From Bacteroidota bacterium (GTDB taxonomy: Bacteria; Bacteroidota; Bacteroidia; AKYH767-A; OLB10), in the NCBI GenBank assembly GCA_016714005.1, contig JADJOA010000006.1, positions 158,726-222,725 of the forward strand: a DNA stretch of 64,000 bases. The letters are read 5' to 3'. Shown in pieces: positions 18,715 through 28,932 of the stretch. The notes below the pieces were generated by a model. It saw nothing but the letters and a program-made list of their open reading frames with translations, was not told where the DNA came from and did not search any database. Numbering within the stretch: the first letter of the stretch is position 1; each line of letters opens with the position of its first letter. A program made the position numbers and the translations under genes.

Positions 18715-21510
18715 ATGAAAAAATATTTACTTCTTATTTTAAGTTTCATTTCTTCCTTTTCCTTTTCTCAAAACACTTTTAAATTAAATCCTTTAATTAC
18801 TGAAAACGATTATCAAAAAGGAGAAATCATTATTAAACTAAAACCACAATACCGTAACCTTAATAACTTAACCAATAAAATAAAACTGAACAGTGTTTTT
18901 GAAAAACTAAACATTGCTGAGCTAAAACCATTGTTTCCCAATCATACATCAATTAATGCATCGTTAAAACAAAGTGCAAAGCCATTAGTTGATCTAACTT
19001 TAATTCATAAAATAAATTACACAGCTAACATCTCTATAGAAAAAGCCATTAACCTGTTGCTTTCAACCTGCTTGTTTGAATATGCCGAACCCAATTACAT
19101 TTACCAGACCACATATATGCCTAACGATAGTTTAATAAGCAACCAGTGGCATCATTCGCGCATACAAACTTTTTCAGGCTGGGATATACAACAAGGCGAT
19201 ACCAGTGTTGTGATTGGTTACACCGATTCGGGTTTTGATATTAATCATCCTGAATTAGCTGACCAGATAAAATACAATTATGCCGACCCCGTAAATGGTA
19301 ATGATGACGATGGCGATGGTTACACAGATAATTACAGCGGGTGGAGCGTAGCAAGCAACACCAACGATGTATCTCCAGCATTTATTCACGGCACATTTGT
19401 AGCCGGCATAGGCAGTGCAAAGGTTGATAATGTTACAGGTATTGCAGGTGTGGGATTTAAATCAAAGATGTTGTTGGTAGGTTGTTCGCCCGGCAATAAT
19501 ACCATTGTTAATGGCGACCTTGCCATAATTTATGCAGCTGATAAAGGTGCATCAGTAATCAATTGTTCGTGGGGAGGTTTTGGCAGTTCGCAGTTTTCGC
19601 AGGATGCAGTAAACTATGCAACGTTTAATAAAAATGCTTTGGTAGTGGCAAGTGCAGGAAACGCTAATAACGATGCACCATTTTATCCTGCATCTTATCA
19701 GTATGTATTAAGTGTTTCGGGAGTTGACAGTAATGATGTAAAATGGACAGGTTCAAGCTATGGAAGTTATGTTGACATTGCAGCCGGAGGCGACAGGGTT
19801 TATTCCATTTTTCCGGGCAGCTCTCCGTTAACATTTGGAGTATCTGGCGGAACATCAGAAAGCGCTCCTATGATTTCGGGGGCTGCTGCTTTGGTTAAAG
19901 CGCAGTTTCCAGCTTACAATGGTTTGCAGGTGGGTGAAAGATTAAGGGTTACCGCAGATAACATTGATGCATTGCCCGGCAATGCCAGTTACGTTCAGAG
20001 GTTAGGAAGGGCAGATTGAATATTTTCAGAGCATTAACAGAACCGGCAACTTCGGTTAGGGCTCACGATATAAGCATTACCGATGATAACGATAATGCTT
20101 TTACGGGTAACGATACCATGCGCATAAGCCACACTTTGGTAAATTATTTAGATGCTTTAAGCAATCTCTCAGTAACACTTTCATCAAACCAGCCTTTAAT
20201 AAGTATTTTAAACAATACGTGGAATGTAGGCGCAATGGCAACTCTTGATGCTGACAGTAACCGCTCTGCTCCTTTTCAGGTAGTGATTGACCCAAACTAT
20301 TCCGCGAAACACTAAGGTAGTTTTCACACTTAGCTTTACTGATGGAACTTATTCCGATTACCAAAAGTTTGAAGTAACAGTAAATGTTGATTACATAAAT
20401 GTTTTGGTTAATGATGTTGGGTTAACAATAACCAGCAAAGGAAGGCTGGGCTTTAACGATGCAGGCAACAGCCAGGGAATTGGTTTTACTTATAATGAAG
20501 GCGAAAACTTATTGTATGGTGGCGGATTGGTAATTGGCATTGGCGATACGTTGATTAACGACTGCACATTTGGTACCAGTGGTATGAATAATGATTTTGC
20601 TCCGGTTGAGTTTGTAAGACAAATAATTCCTACCGTAAAATCTGATTTTGATGTTACCACTATTTTTAACGATTCGGTTGCCACCACCCCACATCCTGTT
20701 TTAATAAAAAATGATGTGTTTGCATGGGGCTCACCTGCCGACAGAAAATACATTATTTCAAGTTACACTATACACAATACTGGCTCTGTTTCTTTTGATT
20801 CGCTTTATGCCGGTATACTTGCCGATTGGGATTTAACTGCTGCTACGTATGCCACCAACCGAGCAGAGTTTGATGCACCAAATAAAATGGGATATGCTTA
20901 TGAGGTTAGCAACAACAATCACTATGTAGGTATTAAACTTTTAAGCAGCGGTAGTTATAACTATTACGCAATAGATAACGATGGAAGCGCAGGCAGTATT
21001 AATATCTATAATGGTGGGCTTTCTAAACCTGAAAAATTTTTAGCGTTAACTACGCCAAGACCGCTTGCAGGAGCGGGTGCAGGCTCCGATATTTCTATGA
21101 TGCTTTCAACCGGTCCATTTAATGTGGCGGCAGGAGATTCTGTTACCGTGGCATTTGCGTTTATTGGAGGTGATGATTTAGCCGATCTCTCTTTATCTGC
21201 TGCTGCTGCACAAACAAAATTTGATAATCTTAACCCCGTAAAAACAATGATGCTTTTGAGAGTTTTGTTTCTGTTTACCCAAATCCTTTCAGCAATACCA
21301 CCTTGCTTAAAATTGACAGCTCTTATCCCTCTAAAATAAAAGTACAATTAACAGACGTAACGGGCAGAGTAGTGTTTGAAAATTCTGATTTAAAAATTAA
21401 TGCAGGAAAAACATAGTTGATGTTAAAGGTTATAATTGGTCAAAAGGAATTTATTTTTACAACGTTATTACCGATAGCAAAACTTTTCCGGTAAAATTGT
21501 TAAACAATAA
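18715..21510 (+). CDS. T9SS-secreted subtilisin-like serine protease (frameshifted)
   Basis: About 930 residues after repairing five single-base indels (near 20005, 20295, 21243, 21413 and 21497). A signal peptide (ILSFISSFSFSQ) and a propeptide region (residues 25-140) lead into a peptidase S8 domain: Asp in GYTDSGFDINHPELADQI, His in HGTFVAGIGSAK, the Asn region VVASAGNANNDAPFYPAS, and Ser in GVSGGTSESAPMISGAAAL. After the protease domain come beta-rich segments with a second domain (LADWDLTAATYA). The T9SS sorting domain SVYPNPFSNTTLLKIDSS ends, once an A is restored, TFPVKIVKQ with stop at 21508-21510. Extracellular protein degradation or cargo processing is the likely role. Confidence 0.85.
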
Positions 21511-21526
21511 CAAAACGTTTAAACTT

Positions 21527-21534
21527 TATTTTTG
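21527..21534 (+). promoter_or_regulatory. -7 box almost on top of the start codon
   Basis: TATTTTTG matches TANNTTTG and ends six bases before the ATG at 21540. If used, transcription would begin at or just before the start codon and give an almost leaderless mRNA. The -33 box is not convincing. Confidence 0.3.
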
Positions 21535-21539
21535 TACAG

Positions 21540-22301
21540 ATGCGTTTAGCACTTTCATTTATAGTTCTTATTTGTGTTACAACATCTATCCAACTCAACG
21601 CGCAACCCGTTAAACAGGTTGATGAGGATAAATCAATTCTTTACCGCAATGAAGTATCTTATGGGTTTACACTTCACTCTGCAGGCATTGGTTTAAATGT
21701 GCGCAGGTACTTTAATAAAACCGTAAACCTTAAGCGCTTTTACGAAATTGAGTTTGCCACAATTAAGCATCCAAAGGAGTACCGCAGTATTAACGTGCAA
21801 TACGAAAATTCAAAATCATTTATTTACGGAAAAGTAAATTCGTTTTTTTCCTTTCGCACTGTTTATGGCAGGCAGCATGTAATTTCAAGCAAGCCGCAGC
21901 GTAATAATGTAGAAGTACGTTTACATTATTCAGGAGGAATATCATGGGGATTTGCCAAACCTGTTTACCTAACCTTTTATGACCAAAACAATTCAACACC
22001 CGGTAACAAAACTTACTACACCGATAGGTACGACCCTATGAAAACTGAGCACAGCCTGGACAACATATACGGCAGGGCTTCTTTTCTTTTAGGGTTCGAT
22101 AAAATAAAACCCCATCCGGGATTATGCGCCAAAGCGGGTATTATGTTTGAGTATGGGTCTCTTGATGATGATATAAAAGCACTTGAAGTAGGCGTAAGTG
22201 TTGATGCCTTTCCAAAACAAATTCCAATTATGGCTTATATTGAAAACAAAAGCTATTTTTTTAATTTTTATGTTAACATCAGCTTTGGCAGAAAGTGGTA
22301 A
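21540..22301 (+). CDS. Outer-membrane beta-barrel protein
   Basis: 253 residues with a signal peptide ending QLNAQ. The rest consists of alternating amphipathic strands: NEVSYGFTLHSAGIGLNVR, FYEIEFATIKHPKEY, VEVRLHYSGGISWGFAKPVY, LCAKAGIMFEYGS and the C-terminal strand FFNFYVNISFGRKW. The pattern and terminal aromatic strand fit a small barrel of a type common in Bacteroidota (loosely PorT/OmpW-sized) with no assigned function. The gene starts 29 bases after the repaired stop of the protease. Confidence 0.7.
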   Translation: MRLALSFIVLICVTTSIQLNAQPVKQVDEDKSILYRNEVSYGFTLHSAGIGLNVRRYFNKTVNLKRFYEIEFATIKHPKEYRSINVQYENSKSFIYGKVNSFFSFRTVYGRQHVISSKPQRNNVEVRLHYSGGISWGFAKPVYLTFYDQNNSTPGNKTYYTDRYDPMKTEHSLDNIYGRASFLLGFDKIKPHPGLCAKAGIMFEYGSLDDDIKALEVGVSVDAFPKQIPIMAYIENKSYFFNFYVNISFGRKW

Positions 22302-22318
22302 ATACCACTTGTTTTTTT
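22293..22318 (+). terminator. Terminator overlapping the stop codon
   Basis: A 7-bp stem AAGTGGT/ACCACTT with loop AAAT, followed by G and seven T. The left arm contains the last codon of the barrel gene and part of the TAA stop, an unusually compact end. Confidence 0.75.
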
Positions 22319-22520
22319 GATTAATAACTCCATTTGAAATTAGCGAATACACTAACGAATGCTGCAATGAAGTGTCATCAGTACAATACAATTTAGCTCC
22401 TGAAATATCAACCATAGATGCCATTCATAGTTGTAAAGGTATAAAATGAAAAGAGCCGGATGTTACTCCAGCCCTTAACCTAAAAACATGAAATCAAAAC
22501 CGCATCTTTATGTAAGCGAC

Positions 22521-22706
22521 TTAAAAAAAGCCGTTAACTTTTTCTATAACACAAGTTTTATCAATGGTTAGCAAATTTGAGAAAGGTGCTTTGTCATACT
22601 TTATTTGAACACACGTTTCAAGCACATCGGTAACCTCTGCCTCTTGCGTGGAATTTAATCCAGGTATCAGGCAAAGTATTCTGTCTCCTATCTTTATATC
22701 AACCAT
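22521..22706 (-). CDS. Small hypothetical protein
   Basis: I take the ATG at 22706 (MVDIKIGDRILCLIPGLN) rather than the longer in-frame start at 22790, whose first 28 residues look untranslated. The 61-residue product has alternating strands (IKIGDRILCL, EAEVTDVLETCVQIKY) like a small SH3/KOW-type barrel with two cysteines. No family is recognised. An unknown small cytoplasmic protein; it could also be chance. Confidence 0.45.
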   Translation of the reverse strand: MVDIKIGDRILCLIPGLNSTQEAEVTDVLETCVQIKYDKAPFSNLLTIDKTCVIEKVNGFF

Positions 22707-22842
22707 TTTTATTTGATGATGTAAATAAAGGGTTAGTCTAAGCCTTTTTAATGAATTAATTAATAAGTGAGGCAAATTGAGAATATTCAAAATCTGTTTC
22801 CCGTTAAAACTATTAATACTACCAATCAGCGTTAATTTATCC

Positions 22843-23592
22843 TTAGTGGGCTGATTTTCGTCCGCGTTTTAAATGAACGTTCCTAAGCCTTATGTTTATA
22901 ATCTCAACTATTAACGCAAAAGCCATAGCTATGTAAGCATAAGATTTATCAAAGTGCATGTGCAGTCCTTCAATTATCAGAATAATTCCTATCAAAATAA
23001 GGAACACAAGCGCAAGAATTTTGATGGTAGGATATTGGGCAATAAAATCGCTTACATAAGGAGCAAACAGCAGCATGGCAATCATAGAAAGCACCACCGC
23101 CACAATCATAATTGGTATTTCATTTGACAAACCAACCGCGGTAATAATACTGTCAAAAGAAAATACAATATCTATGAGTGTAATTTGAAGTATTGCCTGG
23201 CTCATTGTCATTTGCCTTGCCTTAGCGCTTTCCTCATGGTCAGCAATTTTAAATTTATGGTATAACTCGTTAATGGTTTTAATTACTAAAAATATACCCC
23301 CTGACAGAAGTATGATATCACGCCCGCTTACCCCAAAACTGCCTATGTGAAAAAGAGGCTCAACCAATTGCGCTATCCATCCTATGGTAAGTAACAATAT
23401 AATTCTTGCTAATAAAGCAAGCATTAAACCTATGTACCTGGCTTGCTTTTGCTGTTCTTTAGTAGGCAGGTAGCCGCATAGTATGGCAATAAAAATAATA
23501 TTGTCAATACCCAGAACTAACTCCAGGAAAAAAAGTGTTACCAATGAAATTAAACCCTGAGCGGATAAAAACGGTTCTATAAATTCTTGCAT
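22843..23592 (-). CDS. TerC family integral membrane protein
   Basis: 249 residues with seven predicted membrane spans. The two TerC repeats each carry a conserved acidic residue inside the membrane: LVTLFFLELVLGIDNIIFIA near the N-terminus and QITLIDIVFSFDSIITAVGL in the middle. The loop LPTKEQQKQARYIGLMLALL and the end RLRNVHLKRGRKSA are typical. TerC/Alx proteins are Mn2+ exporters or metallation helpers in several bacteria, and the name derives from tellurite resistance operons; a metal export role is inferred from that family. Monocistronic on the minus strand. Confidence 0.9.
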   Translation of the reverse strand: MQEFIEPFLSAQGLISLVTLFFLELVLGIDNIIFIAILCGYLPTKEQQKQARYIGLMLALLARIILLLTIGWIAQLVEPLFHIGSFGVSGRDIILLSGGIFLVIKTINELYHKFKIADHEESAKARQMTMSQAILQITLIDIVFSFDSIITAVGLSNEIPIMIVAVVLSMIAMLLFAPYVSDFIAQYPTIKILALVFLILIGIILIIEGLHMHFDKSYAYIAMAFALIVEIINIRLRNVHLKRGRKSAH

Positions 23593-23670
23593 AGCTTTTT
23601 ATTAAAGCGCGCAAATATAAAATTTAGCCAACAAGTAGTGGAGTATACTTCCTGTCCGTGCCACAACTAC

Positions 23671-25182
23671 TCACTTTATTATAACCACTTTTTTACTAAC
23701 CAAAAAATTATTCGAATTTATTTGGCAACTGTAAACGCCAGGACTTAAAAAACTTACATCTATATTTTGCAACGTACTCCACTGTGGCAAATTCTGAGAA
23801 TAAACGGCTTTGCCGTTTATGTCAAAAATTTGAAATGTCCCGCTTTTGTTTTGTGGCAAAATGTACATGAGTTTGATATTACCATTTGATGGATTGGGTG
23901 AAATGGAAAAGTTGAAATTTTGTTTTTCTATTTCGTTTAGTGATGTTATTAAACAAGGGCAACCGGAGGTTGTATCGCAACCGAGGTAGTAGTTGGGGTG
24001 GTTAACGTTGGCTCGAAAAGCATAACAAGTTAATGGTATTACATGTTGTTGAACATCACAACTTAATCCGCTGCTATCGGGATAATTTATTAAATGTAAG
24101 TCTAAAGTACCGTTCGCTGTTGAAACATAAATTTTGTTATTAGGCGCTAAATACATTGTCCAAAATGTAGTATTGTATGGAGGAAAGGGGAAGAATATCC
24201 ATCATAGGTTTGCTACTGTATCAACAAACAATGTATTTACATTTATTTGGAAAATATGCTCAAAGAGCAAGCATAAAGCAAAATTGAATTGGGTGAAAAA
24301 GCGAGTCCGAATCCTCCAATATTATCGCTAACGTCTATTGTTTGTGGGTTGCTTAGATTGCCAGAGCAACGGTCAAAGTCAAATAAAAAATTTTTTGATA
24401 AGTAAAATTTGCTGAGTCATAGGAGTGAGTAAATGCAAACTTTCTTCCGTCACGCGAAAAATTGGTTGTCCGCCATTATATTGCGTTCTTTGAATATTTA
24501 AGTGCTGTGAAGTTATGGAGCTAATACCAGTTGGAGAAAGGAGCATTTTATATATTAAATCACTACTATCCTTTTTAACGGTTATCCACCAGTCTCTACC
24601 ATTAGCATGTTTACATGCTGCGATGCCTTGGCTTAGAGTATCAGCAATCATAACTATGTTTTTTTGATTGCTGTCAATTGCACCTAAACCTCCATCTTGT
24701 GTTATATCTACAACGGAATAAAATATTTCACTTGCCATTTTGAAGTCTAGGTTATTGTTTCCTGTCATGTGAAAGAGATAAAACTTAGTAGAATCATCGG
24801 GCATTGGTAAAATGATATTGGCATGAGGAAATGGGTTTGCAGAGATATTTGTACAACGAGTTGTTGAAAATGCACCTGGATTGAGGCCTCCGCCATTCTG
24901 CATAGTATCCATTGTAGCATTGGCTACCCAACAGCCATTACTCGAAATAAGTAGATTTCCATTTTCATGAGAAATGGTTGCTTGACAGGAGTTGAAAGGC
25001 ATTTTAAAAACTGTAGGAGTAAAGGTTGAATTAATTGAATCCGTATGCACAAACATTCTTTTTGATGAAGTATTTGCATCGGTAGCTGATTGATATCCTA
25101 TTAGCCAATTATAAGCCTTGCCTTGTCCGAAAAAATATAACGGACAAGACATGGTTATAAAAAGAAGAAAAATTATTCGCAT
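23671..25182 (-). CDS. T9SS-secreted beta-propeller protein (frameshifted)
   Basis: About 500 residues after repair. Reading segments are 25182-about 24395, a middle part about 24395-24165 with several indels, and about 24156-23671. A signal peptide (MRIIFLLFITMSCPLYFFGQ) is followed by a propeller of a type frequent in Bacteroidota: YNWLIGYQ, NGNLLISSNGCWVANA, FYLFHMTG, ACKHANGRDWWITVKKDSSD. The middle frame contains LFDFDRCSGNLSNPQTIDV and LAFSPNSILLYACSL, then YLAPNNKIYVSTANGTLDLH. The T9SS sorting domain starts NFSISPNPSNGNIKLMYIL and ends SKKVVIIK. A structural or binding surface protein; substrate unknown. Confidence 0.75.
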
Positions 25183-25272
25183 TATTTGTTGACTACAAGT
25201 TTAACAAGTTTTACTGCACCATCAGGCAATATTGCTTTATTACTAAAAACCCAACTGCTAAGTTTTGAAATA

Positions 25273-25400
25273 CTAATCATCTTTTGGGGAAATGATTAAT
25301 TTTTTACGGAAGTGTGGTTGTTTGAAATTAACCAACAGCAATATTCACCTCGAGGCAAAAAACTTAAATCAAGATTTTGAAAGGTACTCCATTTTGGTCC
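25273..25400 (-). pseudogene. Orphan T9SS sorting-domain remnant
   Basis: Minus-strand reading gives WSTFQNLDLSFLPRGEYCCW, then LISNNHTSVKKLIISPKDD and a stop at 25273-25275. This is the last third of a sorting domain (the L-x-G-x-Y and K-L-I segments) with no gene body upstream. A second tail-like stretch just downstream (AILPDGAVKLVKLVVNK, stop about 25187) may belong to the same relic. These are leftovers of a deleted cargo gene or of sorting-domain exchange. Confidence 0.5.
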
Positions 25401-25494
25401 AAACCTAACTGCGCTCCAGCACACTCCAAACAACTACAAAAACCACTTGCTACAAGTAGTTTTTGCCATATTAAACGTTGAAAAATGCTAAAAA

Positions 25495-25780
25495 GGCGCA
25501 TTGTCTCTGTTGATTGCGGCATTGTCGCTTAACACTGCGGCATTGTCGCTTAACACTGCGGCATTATCCTTAAACACTGCGGCATTGTCCTTAAACATTG
25601 CGGCATTGTCCCTTAAACACTGCGGCATTGTCGTTAAACACTGCGGCATTGTCCTTAAACACTGCGGCATTGTCCTTAAACATTGCGGCATTGTCCTTAA
25701 ATACTGCGGCATTGTCCTTAAACACTGCGGCATTGTTATATGGCACTGCGTCTTTTTCACTTAACAATGCCGCAGTGTGC
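25495..25780. repeat. 21-bp minisatellite with a terminal inverted unit
   Basis: Eleven tandem units from 25516 to 25747, consensus GCGGCATTGTCCTTAAACAC plus T. One unit (25600-25621) is 22 bp. A degenerate partial unit precedes at 25495-25515. A single inverted unit (TTAACAATGCCGCAGTG) follows at 25761. Because the unit is seven codons, two frames stay open on each strand: minus V-F-K-D-N-A-A and C-L-R-T-M-P-Q; plus A-A-L-S-L-N-T and G-I-V-L-K-H-C. There is no clear signal that any is translated; the minus frame from an ATG at 25782 is the best candidate but is broken by the 22-bp unit. Confidence 0.9.
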
Positions 25781-25867
25781 ATAGCCTCAGTTTATGAATG
25801 CACTTTCCGCTTTAATTTTGCGTTATGCGGTTGTATAGCTAAAGTTTTTAAACAAATAACTTATTTT

Positions 25868-27645
25868 TTAACGCTGCACCACCACATCTTTGGTCTGCAC
25901 ATCCCCATCCACATCAATCAACAACTTATAATTTCCGTTTGCAATTGTTTGGCAATTGATACTTTGTTGAATTGCGCATTGTTATTTTTAAAATTGCTTT
26001 CGTAAACCAATTGCCCAAGGCTGTTTATCATTTTAAACTGAATGTTTTTGCCAATTACATTGTTTAATTGTACGGTTATATTTTCTGCTGTTGGGTTTGG
26101 ATACACCACTAAATTGTATTTGCTTTCCAAATTATCCACCAATGTGTTTATTAAAACTCTTTCGGAATAATTTCCGGCACCTGTGGCAGGGTCAATAATG
26201 CGGCACTGGTAACTGGCATTAAATGTTGGCGTGTGCGATTGATTGGTAGCACCGGCAACAGGAAAACGATTTGCATACCATTGGTAATTATAACCGGTTG
26301 CATTTACTGTTAATGAACCGCCACTATTTGAAACCAACGGACGAGGAACAGTAGGTAAAACGGTTATGGAAATTACATTAGCAGAGTAAGCGTTTAATGC
26401 ACATACATTATCTCTATACTGAACTAAAAAATTATAGGTATTTGGCAAATAAGCGCATGGGTAATTTAATCCTAAATGATCATTGGTGGTTACCCATGTA
26501 CAATTTTTATTTACAGCAACTGGAGCAGTTGTTGGAAAACCTCCGGTGGCGGTAAGGCAGGGTGGAGTATTACAAACTGCACTGTTGGTTCCATTAGCTC
26601 CAACCTGGGTTCCTATTAAGTTAACGGTAACATTTTGAAAAGGATTACCAGAAGTATTAATTTCATAATCTGAAAGCTGAAGATTAAACAAAACAGTATC
26701 GCCTGCAAAAACTGTATCAGCAAAAGATGTTTGCAGCCCAGTGCTTAAATCAATAAAGGGAGGTGTAAAATCAGGTGCAGTATTCATTCCTCCGCCAGAT
26801 ACCGGAATAGGTGAGGAAAAACCAAAAGCAATGTCTCTGAATATTTCAGCAACCAATACTCCGCATTTGTATGCCGAAACTTTATTGCAAAAAGCAAAAT
26901 TTCCTAATGCAGTGCTGTTATTTATTTGCAGCTCACCGGTCAGAGTGTTGAAATTTGAAATTCCGGGAAGTGGGTTAGTAACAGTGTAAGGCGGGTTGTA
27001 GGGCGCATTTAATGCTGTATATGGGGCGGCACAATTTGATGTGGTCGCGTCCTGGCTTAGTGAGATACTGTAACTTACTGAATCAAGTTCGGCATCAATT
27101 GCAAATGGTATATAATTGAATGAATAACCAGTATTAGAATGGTATGGTATTTCAACAATTTGCGGAGAACTGTCATAACAAGGATTTGTGTTTAAATTCT
27201 GATAAGGATACATAACAGATTTAACTGAAAAACCACCGCTGCTTCCAATGTTAGTAAGCACATTTCTACAACAACTTGAATAATAAAAAGTCCAGCCGGC
27301 AACCGGTGGCACACCATCAATTGTTACCGGGCTTGAAGTGTAAATAACTTCCTCTACAGACCTAGGGTCGCCTACTGCACAAGAGTAACCACAACCAACT
27401 GAGCTAAGGTCGGTGGTAGATGTAGCTGTAACAGGTATAGTGCAAATTGTAGGGTGACCGTTAACACTTATGATGTCGGTAAGATACAATGGAATGCCGT
27501 AACAATCTCTGTAAAGTTTCATGGTAAATATGTATTGACCATTGCCCATACATTGCCATGTTATTTCGCCACCCAATAAATGGCTTGCAAAATTTTTGTT
27601 GGAAAAAGAATAATTAGTGAAAGGGAAAGGATAAGTTTTTTTCAT
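25868..27645 (-). CDS. T9SS-secreted surface protein (frameshifted)
   Basis: About 590 residues. Two compensating indels in the first 75 bases hide the signal peptide; removing one A and adding one T gives a clean one (KKLILSLSLIILFPTKIFA) followed by SHLLGGEITWQCMGNGQYIF, a start I know from many Bacteroidota surface proteins. The mature part is rich in Cys and aromatic residues (FYYSSCCRNVLTNIGS, YQNLNTNPCYDSSP). An Ig-like module (YQWYANRFPVAGATNQ) precedes the T9SS domain LVVYPNPTAENITVQL. A further indel near 25945 hides its true end (ANGNYKLLIDVDGDVQTKDV, then VVQR with stop at 25868-25870). Function unknown; a gliding or adhesion-type surface protein is inferred. Confidence 0.8.
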
Positions 27646-27698
27646 TTTAAGAGTTTAATTTTATTTGGCTCCTAAAATATTTATTTAACCAATATAAA

Positions 27699-28106
27699 CT
27701 AACCAATCTCCTGGCAGAGTTCAATCAATACACCATTGGTTCCTTTAGGATGTAAAAAGCAAACAAGCTTATTATCGGCACCACGCTTGGGTTCTTTGTT
27801 GAGCAGAGAAAATCCTTCTGCTTCCAATCTTTTCATTTCTGCATGAATATCTTTTACATCAAAAGCAATATGATGTATGCCTTCTCCTTTTTTCTCAATA
27901 AACTTTGCAATGGCGCTTTCGGGTGATGTGGCTTCCAATAATTCTATTTTATTTTCTCCGGCCTTAAAAAAAGAGGTGATTACATTTTCTGATTTTACTT
28001 CTTCGGTTTTGTAATGTTCAGCACCAATCAGTTTTTTAAAAAGCAGGTTCGATGTTTCAAGGCTCTTAACTGCAATACCAATATGTTCAATTTTTCCCAG
28101 GCTCAT
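27699..28106 (-). CDS. mce: Methylmalonyl-CoA epimerase
   Basis: 135 residues of the VOC fold. It converts (S)- to (R)-methylmalonyl-CoA in the propionate-succinate pathway, in the cytoplasm. Metal ligands fit the family: His in IEHIGIAV (residue about 8), Gln/Glu in NKIELLEA, His in GIHHIAFDV and Glu in GVLIELCQE. Length and the IEKKGEGIHHIAFDV block are diagnostic. It overlaps the 3' end of the rhomboid gene by 20 bases, so it is probably second in a two-gene transcript. No methylmalonyl-CoA mutase gene lies in the window. Confidence 0.93.
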   Translation of the reverse strand: MSLGKIEHIGIAVKSLETSNLLFKKLIGAEHYKTEEVKSENVITSFFKAGENKIELLEATSPESAIAKFIEKKGEGIHHIAFDVKDIHAEMKRLEAEGFSLLNKEPKRGADNKLVCFLHPKGTNGVLIELCQEIG

Positions 28107-28840
28107 TGTCTTTGTAATTGTATTTTATTTCTATTGGTTTTTGGTGAACTATTTTTAATACATCAGCAGGAGGTTTTTCTGAATTAATTTCAGCATTTTC
28201 TGTTTCATTAAGCGGCTGCATGTAATCAATAGTTGATGGTGTATCATCTGTTTCGTTTTCCCATTCGTAAACCTTGCGTTGCATTCCGTGTTTGCGGTAA
28301 AACCATGCGCATAACAAACCCGCAAGCGAGCCATACAAATGTCCTTCCCAACTAATATCGCGAAATAAAGGAAAAATTCCCCACACCATGCTGCCGTATA
28401 AAAAAACAATAAGCAGTGATAATGCCATTAGCCCCGTATGCTTCCTGAACACACCGCTAAAAAAAGAAATGCTGCAAGTCCGTAAACAATTCCGCTTGCG
28501 CCAATGTGGTAATTCTCTCTTCCGCCTAACCATAACCAAAATCCTCCAAAGAGCCATACAATCAAAAAAAAACTTTATACCACACTTCTTTATAAAAGTA
28601 AATAAGCGCAGCTAATAAAATCAGTAATGGAACAGAGTTGCTTACTAAATGATCGAAACCAGAATGTATGAAAGGAGAAAAAATAATTCCTTTTAATCCA
28701 GCAAAAGTTTTTGGCAGTACCCCATAATTCTGAAAATTTATATCAAAATAAATTTCAATAAACTTAACTAACCATAACACTGCTGTAAACAGCAATGGAA
28801 ATAAAAAAGTACGAAGCGTAAATTTTAATTCGGGGTGCAT
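28087..28840 (-). CDS. Rhomboid-family intramembrane serine protease (frameshifted)
   Basis: About 252 residues read in three frames, with T-run indels near 28562 and 28455. The first frame gives the N-terminal spans (FLFPLLFTAVLWLVKFIEIY, then SGFDHLVSNSVPLLILLAAL, where HLVSN is the family H-x-x-x-N motif). Restoring one T continues to LIVWLFGGFWLWLGGREN and YHIGASGIVYGLAAF, which holds the catalytic Ser (GASG). The third frame gives FFSGVFRKHTGLMAL and the catalytic His in ISWEGHLYGSLAGLL. An acidic cytosolic tail of about 60 residues follows. These proteases cleave membrane proteins within the bilayer; the substrate is unknown. The catalytic dyad is intact, so the breaks look like sequence errors. 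Confidence 0.85.
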
Positions 28841-28932
28841 TTATAGAATTGTTATCAAATATAGTGCAATGCTGCGGAGGTGGTTTTTGATTGACATTAT
28901 GGCTTAAAACTTTAAATTACTTTCGCGCTGGT

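Noticed and set aside
22488..22568. Small plus-strand frame KPHLYVSDLKKAVNFFYN
   Set aside because: It resembles a VOC-domain start but has only 26 codons and overlaps the likelier minus-strand gene 22521-22706.
25501..25764. Plus-strand protein of A-A-L-S-L-N-T repeats
   Set aside because: Openness follows from the 21-bp unit on both strands; no start context or neighbouring gene supports translation.
25495..25780. CRISPR array
   Set aside because: Units are directly adjacent 21-mers without unique spacers, and no cas genes are present.
28891..28932. Upstream start for the WD40 gene
   Set aside because: The extra 14 residues do not resemble the family start and a promoter-like TACTTTCG box lies within them.
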